Source: Chlorobium sp. (GTDB lineage Bacteria > Bacteroidota > Chlorobiia > Chlorobiales > Chlorobiaceae). From it: a stretch of 39,610 nt of DNA. The position numbers and the translations under genes are program-made. The stretch lies in assembly GCA_028280025.1 (NCBI GenBank), contig JANQMO010000010.1, positions 1 through 39,610 of the forward strand, in the 5' to 3' direction. Numbering within the stretch: the first letter of the stretch is position 1; every line of letters starts with the position of its first letter. Shown piece by piece: positions 23,950 to 31,995 of this stretch. Under the pieces are notes generated by a model. That model was not told the DNA's origin, ran no database searches, and worked only from the letters and a program-made list of their open reading frames with translations.

Positions 23950-24954
23950 TCAGGAAAACGGTTTACGGAATGTGTCGAACATTGTATGCGCCAAAAGCTC
24001 CGAATAGCGGCTCTTTACGGCAAGATCAGCAAACGTCAGAAGGCTAAACTCACTTTTCGAATAAAGATAAACATCGCGCCATTCAGGTCCGAACTTGTTT
24101 TTAAAGGAATAGAGCCCCTTGAAATCATAGGCATAACGGCACAAGCCTGCTGTCAGAGCAACAACATGTTCTTCAAAACTGAACTGTTCACCGTCTGTAT
24201 TGACAAGATGATAAAAAGGAACTTCGCCAAGGCTCCACTCGGCATACCCTTCATCACGAAGTGTTGTGAAAATTCCCGCCAGCAGCATCTCCATGATCCC
24301 CGACGGTGCATTCTCCTGCTTCAGCATGAGTTCGGTGTGGGCCGCATGATCACCCCGTTCCGATACCGTTACGGCAGCAAGCCATTCTGCGTCAGTGGAT
24401 AGAAACACGAAACAGCGGCACAACTCAAATGAAGAGGCCCGAAAAACGTTTTGCAGCTGGGGTCGGTTTCCATGTCGTGCCCTTTTCTGCAGTGTATCGA
24501 GACGTGAACGGTTCGGGATGTCGAGCGGAACTTCAAGAACCCGGCCTTTTTTTCCCGCCTGCTGGAGCAGTTTACGAAGGGATCGTTTTTCAAAATGGCC
24601 GTTCTGCAGATGGAGCACCGCCTCCTCGCCTGTTTTCAGCATACGGCCCCCCTGTTGCAGAAACATTGCTCCCAGAGAACCCGAACACCCTCTCAACAGA
24701 TATCCTTCAGGAAAAAAGGTGTCGAGATCACGCTGAATCGAATCTAAAGGATAGGTATACGGCAGATCGGCAAAGGTTACCCACGTCAATCCGCTCAATG
24801 GCAATGCAATACTCCTGTAGACGGGACTCTCCACACCGGTCCGTATCCAGCTCAATGGCAGCAGTTCATGCTTCGCAGGATAGAGCCTGCAGCCGCCTTC
24901 CTGATGCTCACCATTCATTGAATCAGGATCGTCAATAAAAGTGTTGTGCTGCAT
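23950..24954 (-). CDS. DUF2156/LPG synthetase C-terminal-like GNAT-fold protein
   Basis: A soluble protein of 334 residues resembling the C-terminal aminoacyl-transferase domain of phosphatidylglycerol lysyltransferases (DUF2156) but without the membrane part. Recognisable pieces are the GNAT-like core with SERGDHAAHTELMLKQENAPSG, GYAEWSLGEVPF, and the near C-terminal FKNKFGPEWRDVYLY typical of the family. The first 20 residues look disordered, so ATG 24918 is an alternative start to ATG 24954. Substrate is unknown: transfer of an aminoacyl group to a lipid or protein is a family inference. It follows ybeY by three bases. Confidence 0.78.
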   Translation of the reverse strand: MQHNTFIDDPDSMNGEHQEGGCRLYPAKHELLPLSWIRTGVESPVYRSIALPLSGLTWVTFADLPYTYPLDSIQRDLDTFFPEGYLLRGCSGSLGAMFLQQGGRMLKTGEEAVLHLQNGHFEKRSLRKLLQQAGKKGRVLEVPLDIPNRSRLDTLQKRARHGNRPQLQNVFRASSFELCRCFVFLSTDAEWLAAVTVSERGDHAAHTELMLKQENAPSGIMEMLLAGIFTTLRDEGYAEWSLGEVPFYHLVNTDGEQFSFEEHVVALTAGLCRYAYDFKGLYSFKNKFGPEWRDVYLYSKSEFSLLTFADLAVKSRYSELLAHTMFDTFRKPFS

Positions 24955-24957
24955 CCC

Positions 24958-25374
24958 TTACCAGTTCTCCATCTCGGCAAGATACCGTTCTTCCTTTTGC
25001 CGCATGACGGCCTTTTCGTCATCGTTCCGGTCATCGTATCCGGCAAGATGAAGAACCGAGTGAATGGTAACGCGAAACAGCTCGTTCTCGAAATCCGTGG
25101 CGAAGCGTCTTGCGTTTGTCTCGATCATGTCAAGAGATATATAGAATACCCCTTCGATTTCTTTGCCGCTTCCATAGCTGAACGTAATGGTATCGGTAGG
25201 ACAGTCATGACCGAGGTATTCACGATTGATGCGATGAATCATCCTGTCTCCGCAATAGACCGCCTCGATACCACCGGCTCTGCACCCTTCTTCTTCGAGA
25301 ACCTTCCTGACGGCCAGCCCAAGCCGGTCAACCGGAATATCCCTGCGGGTCGTATTGAACAGCTCAAACGACAT
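24958..25374 (-). CDS. ybeY: Endoribonuclease YbeY (rRNA maturation factor)
   Basis: Metal-dependent endoribonuclease for 16S rRNA 3'-end processing and ribosome quality control. Using ATG 25374, it has 138 residues with the UPF0054 layout: CGDRMIHRINREYLGHD, CPTDTITFSYG and the metal site HSVLHLAGYDD. His105 and His109 are present, but the third canonical ligand (the His of HxxxHLxGYDH) is Asp115. Such a change is known in some Bacteroidota/Chlorobiota relatives, as far as I recall. The reading frame continues upstream to 25410, but ATG 25374 sits within the last 11 bases of hflX, the typical coupled start. Confidence 0.93.
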   Translation of the reverse strand: MSFELFNTTRRDIPVDRLGLAVRKVLEEEGCRAGGIEAVYCGDRMIHRINREYLGHDCPTDTITFSYGSGKEIEGVFYISLDMIETNARRFATDFENELFRVTIHSVLHLAGYDDRNDDEKAVMRQKEERYLAEMENW

Positions 25375-26704
25375 AGGTGTTTTCCCTTTCGGCGGCAGCG
25401 ATCCGGGCATCGATCCGGCTCAGGTCCCGGACGCGGGCTTTGTACTCGATGACAATATCTTCATCGATATAATGTTTATCGAGAACTTCGGCGTGCTTGT
25501 AGAGGTAACCGATCAGCTTATAGTTTGAAATGTGGGTTCTGAGAGAACAACGCCGGTAATCGCGGTCGAGATTTTCGCCGACGGCTTCCTTGAGAGCACC
25601 AAGGTTGATCCCTCTCTTTGCCGACACAAAAAGCGCATGCGGGTACTTCCTGCGAAGCGAACGCAAAACGTCCCTCTCCCCGACTGCGTCGATCTTGTTG
25701 AACACATTGATAATGTTGTCATGATCGATCCCGATTTCATGCAGCGTTTCGATGACAACCTTCATCTGCTCTTCATACCCCTCGTGGCCGGCATCGATCA
25801 CATGCAGAAGAAAATCAGCCTGACGCACTTCATCGAGCGTCGAGCGAAAACTCTCGACGAGCCTGTGCGGAAGCTTCCGGATGAAACCGACCGTGTCCGA
25901 GAGCAGCACCACCTTATGTGCATTGAGTGCCATACGGCGGGTTTTCGTGTCCAGCGTCGCAAAAAGGCGGTTTTCGGCATACGCCTCTGCTTCGGGACAA
26001 AGCCGGTTCATCAGCGTCGACTTCCCCGCGTTGGTGTAGCCAACGAGAGCAAGCCTCGGAATTGACGCACGATCTTTTGTCTGTGTTTCATGCTGAAGGG
26101 TGATCTCCCTGAGCTTTCTTTTCAGGAATGCAATCCTTTTTCTGACAAGACGGCGGTCTGTTTCTATCTGTGTTTCACCCGGACCTTTTGTCCCGATCCC
26201 GCCTTTCTGCTTGGAAAGATGGGTCCACAAACGGGTCAGGCGCGGGAGAAGATACTCGAGCTGAGCCAGCTCCACCTGGGTTTTCGCCTGTGCCGACTGT
26301 GCCCTCAGCGCAAAAATCTGCAGGATCAGCTCTGTCCGGTCAATCACCTTGCACCCGATCGATCGTTCAAGGTTTCTTGCCTGAACAGGCGAAAGTTCAT
26401 CATCGAAAATGACCAGATCGATCAATCCGCCTTCTACAATATGACCGATTTCCTTCACCTTGCCGCTCCCGAGAAACCATGCGGGATCTTTGTGATCCCG
26501 TTCCTGAATCACACGTGAGACAACTTCTGCTCCAGCGGTATCTGCAAGGAACTCGAGCTCGTTGAGGTACTCATCGACAACAGGGCGGGCAAGATCCTGC
26601 CCGGAGGTTATCCCTACCAGTAAGGCCCGTTCTCGTACACCTTCATCCAAAGGCTGGCTATTCAAAGTAAGATTGAGCGTGAAAGGAGTTAAACCGCAGG
26701 ACAA
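25364..26704 (-). CDS. hflX: Ribosome-associated GTPase HflX
   Basis: GTPase that binds the 50S subunit and can split or rescue stalled ribosomes. Of 446 residues, the N-terminal HflX domain (about 25-215) has FLGSGKVKEI, FDDELSPVQARNLE and the GTKGPGETQIETDRR linker. The G domain has G1 GYTNAGKST (222-230), G3 DTVGFI (about 270), G4 FNKID (about 336) and SAKRG. The start is TTG 26704 with GGAG four bases upstream. No in-frame ATG exists nearby. It overlaps ybeY by 11 bases. It is divergent from crtB, with a TATAAT at 26744-26739 as candidate promoter. Confidence 0.95.
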   Translation of the reverse strand: MSCGLTPFTLNLTLNSQPLDEGVRERALLVGITSGQDLARPVVDEYLNELEFLADTAGAEVVSRVIQERDHKDPAWFLGSGKVKEIGHIVEGGLIDLVIFDDELSPVQARNLERSIGCKVIDRTELILQIFALRAQSAQAKTQVELAQLEYLLPRLTRLWTHLSKQKGGIGTKGPGETQIETDRRLVRKRIAFLKRKLREITLQHETQTKDRASIPRLALVGYTNAGKSTLMNRLCPEAEAYAENRLFATLDTKTRRMALNAHKVVLLSDTVGFIRKLPHRLVESFRSTLDEVRQADFLLHVIDAGHEGYEEQMKVVIETLHEIGIDHDNIINVFNKIDAVGERDVLRSLRRKYPHALFVSAKRGINLGALKEAVGENLDRDYRRCSLRTHISNYKLIGYLYKHAEVLDKHYIDEDIVIEYKARVRDLSRIDARIAAAERENTYVV

Positions 26705-26738
26705 AAGGCTCCAGGCCCCTCATCGTGATTATTGCTAT

Positions 26739-26744
26739 ATTATA
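26739..26744 (-). promoter_or_regulatory. Candidate -10 box of the hflX operon
   Basis: TATAAT read on the minus strand, about 35 bases before the hflX TTG start. The -35 TTGTCA (26765-26760) is only 15 bases away, so the promoter is not ideal. A TTGACA on the opposite strand (26759-26764) has no good partner for crtB. Confidence 0.45.
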
Positions 26745-26875
26745 GGCATTATTTTATCTTGACAACACTTCTTACAACTAATTCAGGCTGTTAATAGTTA
26801 CATTTTTTTCTTTGCTCTCGCCTAATCCTGAAGACGGCAGCGCTCTTTTTTTGCATCTCAACCCAGTCGAGCTCA

Positions 26876-27808
26876 ATGAAATACAGCTATAACGGAAAAA
26901 CAGTTGTACGAGGGCCTGTTACAGCGCCTACACCTGAAGATGCCTACCTGTACTGTCGCCAGATAACGAGATATCACGCAAAAACATTTTATCTGGCCAC
27001 GCGGTTTCTGCCGCAACAGCAGCGCAAACCAATTTACGCGATGTACGCCCTCCTGAGAACGGTCGACGATGTCGTCGATACTGCCGAGGACAAGCTGACA
27101 AACGGAACGCTCAGCAGAGCCGAACTGGGTGTCATGATGGATAGCTGGAAAGAACGCCTTAAAGCATGCTATCGGGGAGAACACAACAATGATCCCATCA
27201 TGATAGCCTGGCAGGACACCCTCAGAAGCTACAGCATTCCGCTCGAACTTCCTCTGGATTTGATGGAGGGCGTTACGATGGATATCGATTTCAAGCCGTT
27301 TCAGACATTTGACGACCTCTACGTTTACTGTTACAAGGTAGCTTCCGTCGTAGGCCTCATGTGTTCCGAGATCTTCGGATACTCCGATAAAAAAGCGCTC
27401 GACCATGCCATCGAGCTGGGTATAGCGATGCAGCTCACCAACATTCTCCGCGATGTCGGAGAAGATGTCGACAGGGGCAGAATATATCTGCCGCTGGAGG
27501 ATCTTGACCGTTTCGGCTACAGCCGCGAAGAATTCATGCAGAAAAAAATGAACGACAGGTTTGTCGCTCTCGTCAAATTTCAGATCGAAAGGGCAAGAAA
27601 ATATTACGAGGCTTCGGAAAAAGGTATCCCCATGCTTGAAAAAGCGAGCAGGTTCGCCGTGAAAGTCAGCAGCCGTAACTATTGCAACATTCTCCAGACG
27701 ATCGAGGAAAACAACTACGACGTTTTCTCGCAGCGGGCCTACCGGACATTGTTCCAGAAACTGCGAACAATCCCCTCGATCTGGTACGATCTGCATTTTC
27801 AGGCATAG
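26876..27808 (+). CDS. crtB: Phytoene/squalene synthase family protein
   Basis: Head-to-head prenyl transferase of 310 residues, most likely phytoene synthase, joining two geranylgeranyl diphosphates at the start of carotenoid (chlorobactene/isorenieratene) synthesis. The two Asp-rich sites are DDVVD (64-68) and NILRDVGEDVDRGR (about 188-201). Also present are YHAKTFYLATRF near the start and YCYKVASVVGLM before the second site, which fit CrtB. A hopanoid-type squalene synthase cannot be excluded by eye, but the length and the YLP-ED-L pattern suit CrtB. It lies upstream of lysS in the same direction. Confidence 0.9.
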   Translation: MKYSYNGKTVVRGPVTAPTPEDAYLYCRQITRYHAKTFYLATRFLPQQQRKPIYAMYALLRTVDDVVDTAEDKLTNGTLSRAELGVMMDSWKERLKACYRGEHNNDPIMIAWQDTLRSYSIPLELPLDLMEGVTMDIDFKPFQTFDDLYVYCYKVASVVGLMCSEIFGYSDKKALDHAIELGIAMQLTNILRDVGEDVDRGRIYLPLEDLDRFGYSREEFMQKKMNDRFVALVKFQIERARKYYEASEKGIPMLEKASRFAVKVSSRNYCNILQTIEENNYDVFSQRAYRTLFQKLRTIPSIWYDLHFQA

Positions 27809-27859
27809 GTGCCGGCACCAACAGAGTATTACCAATCATTTCGCCAAGGACAAGAATAT

Positions 27860-29407
27860 ATGAACAACTCGCAGGAAAAAGACCGTCAGCAGGATATACC
27901 GGCCGATCAGGATGCCGAACTGAAGATCCTGAACGATCAGATGCAAAGAAGGATCGAGGAACGCGACCTCCTTTCCAAAGAGGGGATCACCCCCTACCCT
28001 TACGGATTTGACGTGACCGCTCATTCAACCCCGATCATCGAAAACTTCCAGGACGACAAGCCTGAAACCGTCTCTGTTGCCGGCAGGATCATGACTATAC
28101 GAAAAATGGGAAAAGCTTCTTTTTTCCATATTCAGGACACGGCGGGAAAAATTCAGGTCTATATCCGAAGGGACGATGTCGGACAGGAAGTCTACAGAGT
28201 CTTCAAGCTGCTTGACATCGGTGATATTGTCGGCGTAAAAGGCTATACATTCCGAACAAAAACCGGTGAGATATCCATCCATGCCGAAGAGTTCATGCTC
28301 TTGAGCAAGTCGCTCAGACCGATACCGGTGGCAAAAGAAAAAGAGATCGACGGCAAAAAAGTGACCTATGACGCTTTCTCGAACAAGGAAACAAGGTACC
28401 GGCAGCGATACGTCGATCTCATCGTCAATCCGGAGGTGAAAGAAACGTTCATCAAGCGTTCGGCCATCATCTCCTTCATGCGCGGATTCTTTACATCCAG
28501 AGGCTACCTCGAAGTCGAAACCCCGATCCTTCAGCCCATTTACGGCGGTGCGGCGGCAAGACCGTTCACAACCCATCACAATGCTCTGGACATGGAGCTG
28601 TACCTCAGGATTGCAAACGAGCTGTACCTGAAACGCCTCATTGTCGGTGGTTTTGACGGTGTCTTTGAGTTCGCGAAAGATTTCCGAAACGAAGGGATCG
28701 ACCGGTTTCACAACCCGGAATTCACCCTGGTGGAACTTTATGTCGCATATAAGGACTACTACTGGATGATGGAACTGGTCGAAGACCTGATCGTCGAGAC
28801 CTGCATGTCGGTGAACGGCACCGATACAACCCGCTTCCTCGATAATGACATCAGCCTGAAACCCCCTTTCAGAAGACTCACCATAGCCGACGCCATCGGC
28901 GAATACTGTTCTGTCGATATCCGTGACAAATCCGAAACCGAACTGCGGAACACCGCAAAAGATCTCGGCCTGTCACTCGACCCGAAAATGAGCAGCGGCA
29001 AAATCATCGACGAGATTTTCGGAGAATTTGTCGAACCGAAACTTATCCAGCCGACATTCATTACCGACTACCCGACTGAAATGTCCCCCCTGGCCAAGAA
29101 ACACCGTTCTCAGGAGGGCGTTGTCGAACGGTTCGAACTGATCGTTGGAGGAAAGGAACTCTGCAACTCTTTCTCGGAACTCAACGATCCTGTCGTTCAG
29201 CGAGAACGCCTTGAGAGCCAGGCGAAACTGAAGCTGCGGGGCGATGATGAAGCGATGGTTGTCGATGAGGATTTCCTTCGTGCTCTTGAGTACGGCATGC
29301 CGCCATGTGCCGGACTCGGAATCGGTGTTGACAGGCTTGTCATGCTCCTGACCGGACAGGACTCGATCCGGGATGTGATTTTTTTCCCGCACATGAAACC
29401 GGAATAA
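27860..29407 (+). CDS. lysS: Lysyl-tRNA synthetase, class II
   Basis: Charges tRNA-Lys, 515 residues. The N-terminal OB-fold anticodon domain covers about 60-170 (VAGRIMTIRKMGKASFFHIQD). The class II core has motif 1 (RGYLEVETPIL), motif 2 (FAKDFRNEGIDRFHNPEFT) and motif 3 (GLGIGVDRLVMLLTG). The frame continues upstream to a GTG at 27809 next to the crtB stop, but ATG 27860 has AAGGA at 27845-27849 and gives the usual length. It is probably co-transcribed with crtB and is closed by a small terminator over its stop codon. Confidence 0.97.
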   Translation: MNNSQEKDRQQDIPADQDAELKILNDQMQRRIEERDLLSKEGITPYPYGFDVTAHSTPIIENFQDDKPETVSVAGRIMTIRKMGKASFFHIQDTAGKIQVYIRRDDVGQEVYRVFKLLDIGDIVGVKGYTFRTKTGEISIHAEEFMLLSKSLRPIPVAKEKEIDGKKVTYDAFSNKETRYRQRYVDLIVNPEVKETFIKRSAIISFMRGFFTSRGYLEVETPILQPIYGGAAARPFTTHHNALDMELYLRIANELYLKRLIVGGFDGVFEFAKDFRNEGIDRFHNPEFTLVELYVAYKDYYWMMELVEDLIVETCMSVNGTDTTRFLDNDISLKPPFRRLTIADAIGEYCSVDIRDKSETELRNTAKDLGLSLDPKMSSGKIIDEIFGEFVEPKLIQPTFITDYPTEMSPLAKKHRSQEGVVERFELIVGGKELCNSFSELNDPVVQRERLESQAKLKLRGDDEAMVVDEDFLRALEYGMPPCAGLGIGVDRLVMLLTGQDSIRDVIFFPHMKPE

Positions 29408-29418
29408 TTCGGTTTTTT
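29398..29418 (+). terminator. Small terminator overlapping the lysS stop
   Basis: ACCGGA, loop ATAA, TTCGGT, then a T-run. The stop codon is in the loop. A larger alternative stem can form with TCCGGTTT at 29420. Confidence 0.55.
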
Positions 29419-29500
29419 CTCCGGTTTTTGTTTTTTGAAAGTAACAACCGGTTCTTTGCCGATGGCGTCCCCATTCCTGTAACTTCAAGATTCAAGCGCC

Positions 29501-30181
29501 ATGTCACTCACCTGGTCCGAGCTTGAAAGCATGCCCCTTCTCGACATTATCGGCAAGGGTGAAACACGGCATACGGAATTCAAACGGCTGGTGCATTCCC
29601 CGGTTAAAATCGCAAAATCCATCGTCGCATTCGCAAACACTGAAGGAGGCATCATTCTTATCGGTGTTGACGACGATAAACGAATAACCGGCATTCACAG
29701 CGAAAAAGAGATGCTGGAAATGGTACACGATGCCATAAAACTGCATATCGAACCGGACCTGCAGATCGAAACGGAAGTCATCGAGTACAAAAAAAGGCTC
29801 GTGCTCATGGTCATCGTCCCCGAAAGCGACGACAAACCTCACTATCATGTTTCCACCAGCCGGGACGCCGATACCCTGAAACATGTAGAGAACAGAAAAG
29901 TCTACCTTCGCGAAGACAGTCACAACAAGGTAGCGTCTCCCGACAGGGTTTTCCTCATGAAATCTGCCGGTGATCCCCTGAACATCTCTTTTGGCGCTAC
30001 CGAAAAAATGCTGCTCGGGTACCTGGAAAAGAATTCCTCGATAACAGCCCAGGAATTCAGCTCGCTTGCAGGAATCTCCATGCAGAAAGCAATGCTGACG
30101 CTCATTGCCCTCGTTCGCTCAGGAGCGATCATCCTCTGCACCGAAGGACAGAAAAGCTACTACTGCCTGCAGAATGCATGA
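29501..30181 (+). CDS. AlbA_2 (Schlafen-like) protein with C-terminal winged helix
   Basis: A 226-residue protein. The AlbA_2 domain formerly called AAA_4 spans about 10-140: TEFKRLVHSP, SIVAFANTEGGIILIGVDDD, HIEPDLQIE, VIVPESDDKPHY and the VENRKVYLREDS segment. A helix-turn-helix-like tail covers about 165-220 (TAQEFSSLAGISMQKAMLTL, SGAIILC). AlbA_2 proteins often act as regulators, and some sit beside defence genes. Here it stands alone between lysS and a polysaccharide-type epimerase. I see no nuclease motif of the eukaryotic Schlafen kind. The repeats start right after its stop. Confidence 0.82.
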   Translation: MSLTWSELESMPLLDIIGKGETRHTEFKRLVHSPVKIAKSIVAFANTEGGIILIGVDDDKRITGIHSEKEMLEMVHDAIKLHIEPDLQIETEVIEYKKRLVLMVIVPESDDKPHYHVSTSRDADTLKHVENRKVYLREDSHNKVASPDRVFLMKSAGDPLNISFGATEKMLLGYLEKNSSITAQEFSSLAGISMQKAMLTLIALVRSGAIILCTEGQKSYYCLQNA

Positions 30182-30350
30182 TTCGTGAATAGTGACAAGT
30201 GACGAGTAACAAGTAACGGGAAAAGAACTGGTAATCCCCATTAGACCGCTGGCTTTTTGCTGAAGCGAAAAAAGAAATAAACGGTTTTCCGACTCACTTC
30301 CGTCTCTTGTCACTCGTCTCTTGTCACTCGTCTCTTGTCACTTGTCACTA
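30182..30350. repeat. GTGACAAGTGACGAG inverted intergenic repeat
   Basis: GTGACAAGTGACGAGTAACAAGTAAC at about 30189-30214 faces reverse-complement units (CTCGTCTCTTGTCA, three in tandem) at about 30299-30350. The second block runs into the end of the epimerase gene and supplies its last codons and stop. Confidence 0.7.
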
Positions 30351-31354
30351 ATTCCATAATACTCCCTGTACCATTCCACGAACTTCCCTATTCCTTCTTC
30401 GACAGGGGTACCGGGGCGGTAGTTGACATCGGCGACAAGCTGTGTGACGTCAGCATAGGTGTCGGGGACATCGCCCGGCTGAAGGGGGAGGAACTCCTTC
30501 TCCGCGGTTCTGCCCAGGGCTTGTTCGAGCGCGGCGATATAATCCATCAATTCCACCGGTTTGTTGTTGCCGATATTGTAGACCCTCCAGGGAGCGCGGC
30601 TCGAGCCTGGATCGGGCTTCAGACCGGACCAGTCAGGATTGGTCACGGCAACATGATCGAGGGTGCGGATCACTCCTTCGACAATGTCATCGATGTAGGT
30701 GAAATCCCTGCGGTGTTTACCGTAGTTGAACACCTTGATCGGTTTTCCTTCGAGAATCGCTTTTGTAAAGAGAAAAAGCGCCATGTCCGGCCTTCCCCAC
30801 GGCCCGTAAACGGTAAAAAAACGGAGCCCTGTCGCAGGCACTGCATACAGGTGGCTGTAGACGTGGGCCATCAGCTCATTTGATTTCTTGCTGGCCGCAT
30901 AGAGCGAAAGAGGATGATCGACGTTATCGTGCACGGAAAACGGCATCGTCTCGTTGGCGCCGTAAACGGAACTGGAGGAAGCGTACACAAGATGCTCGAC
31001 ATGCTCCTTTCTGCAGCCCTCGAGGATATGAAGAAAACCGACAATATTGCTGTCGGCATAAGCATGGGGATTCTCCAGCGAATACCGTACGCCTGCCTGT
31101 GCAGCCAGATTGACGACGCGCTGGAACTTCTCTACCTGAAACAACTCTTCCATTCCGTCCCGGTCAGCCAGATCGAGCTTGATAAAGCGGAATTTATCAT
31201 GGTCCTGCAGAATATCGAGACGTGATGTTTTCAGTGACGGATCATAATAGCTGTTCAGGTTATCGATACCCACCACCTCATCACCTCTGTCAAGAAGATG
31301 GCGGGAAACATGGAAACCGATAAAGCCGGCGGCTCCGGTTACGAGTATTTTCAT
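30338..31354 (-). CDS. NAD-dependent UDP-glucuronate 4-epimerase-like protein
   Basis: Nucleotide-sugar epimerase of 338 residues, most like UDP-glucuronate 4-epimerase (CapI type), for surface-polysaccharide precursors. Short-chain dehydrogenase extended-family features: GAAGFIG (8-13), DLADRD, catalytic Ser126-128, Tyr152 and Lys156 (YAASK), then TGLRFFTVYGPWGRPDMA, which is typical of the UDP-glucuronate group. The last residues SDK and the TGA come from the GTGACAAG repeat that follows, so the C-terminus may be altered by the repeat. It lies 18 bases downstream of the NusG-like gene and forms a pair with it. No further polysaccharide genes are nearby. Confidence 0.88.
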   Translation of the reverse strand: MKILVTGAAGFIGFHVSRHLLDRGDEVVGIDNLNSYYDPSLKTSRLDILQDHDKFRFIKLDLADRDGMEELFQVEKFQRVVNLAAQAGVRYSLENPHAYADSNIVGFLHILEGCRKEHVEHLVYASSSSVYGANETMPFSVHDNVDHPLSLYAASKKSNELMAHVYSHLYAVPATGLRFFTVYGPWGRPDMALFLFTKAILEGKPIKVFNYGKHRRDFTYIDDIVEGVIRTLDHVAVTNPDWSGLKPDPGSSRAPWRVYNIGNNKPVELMDYIAALEQALGRTAEKEFLPLQPGDVPDTYADVTQLVADVNYRPGTPVEEGIGKFVEWYREYYGISDK

Positions 31355-31372
31355 GGGTTGGAATACAATAGT

Positions 31373-31882
31373 TTATACCGGTTGAAGAAACTCGGGATTG
31401 ATATGCACCTCTATTCCCTGTGTGATACTTTCGAAACAGACCACGAGTTGTGCGCCCCGTCCGGGATCAACAACAACACCCTCCAGGCCGAGAAAAGGCC
31501 CGGCAACGACTTTCACCCTCCGGCCTGCGGGAATCTGTGGAATGACCTCCCTGATAGCATCAGGTTCACCGGCAATCACCTTGATCCACTCGATCTCCCT
31601 GTCGGCAATGACCGACGGAACATTCCGGATGCCGATAAACCTGACCACGCCATCGGTGTCGAGTACCCTGTGATGGTCGTGTCTGTAATCGATCCTGACA
31701 AACACATAGCCGTTGAACAACGGAACGCAGACTTTTTTCTTCCGGTCGCTCCACTGCCGCCATGTTTCAACAAGCGGTAAAAAACTTGTTATGTGCTGTT
31801 CCTGAAACTTCTGATGGACTTTTTTTTCAAATCTCGAGCGAACGTACACGGCATACCAGCATTGATCGTATTCTCTTTTCAT
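31373..31882 (-). CDS. NusG-like (UpxY/RfaH-type) transcription factor
   Basis: A 169-residue NusG paralogue. The N-terminal NGN domain (about 1-100) includes WYAVYVRSRFEKKVHQKF and PLFNGYVFVRIDY. The C-terminal KOW domain (about 115-165) includes GRRVKVVAGPFLGLEGVVV. It is shorter than housekeeping NusG and lies beside a sugar epimerase. In Bacteroidota such UpxY proteins act as dedicated antiterminators of the polysaccharide operon that follows them, so it may control the epimerase. It is divergent from tgt, with 113 bases between. Confidence 0.85.
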   Translation of the reverse strand: MKREYDQCWYAVYVRSRFEKKVHQKFQEQHITSFLPLVETWRQWSDRKKKVCVPLFNGYVFVRIDYRHDHHRVLDTDGVVRFIGIRNVPSVIADREIEWIKVIAGEPDAIREVIPQIPAGRRVKVVAGPFLGLEGVVVDPGRGAQLVVCFESITQGIEVHINPEFLQPV

Positions 31883-31995
31883 GGGGGGAGGAAAGGGATG
31901 ATTTTTTCTTCTCTGTCGAATTCAATACACTGTTTTCAAAGCAATTGCATGATCAGGCACATGAGCGCACTAATTTTCAGTCACAAAAACATATA

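Noticed and set aside
26759..26764. TTGACA as -35 of crtB
   Set aside because: No -10 lies at an acceptable distance on the plus strand.
30290..30350. Tandem repeats as a CRISPR array
   Set aside because: Units are about 14-16 bases, directly tandem without spacers, and no cas genes are nearby.
31762..31995. N-terminal extension of tgt
   Set aside because: It runs antisense through the NusG-like gene and has no Tgt similarity. ATG 31996 gives the family length.
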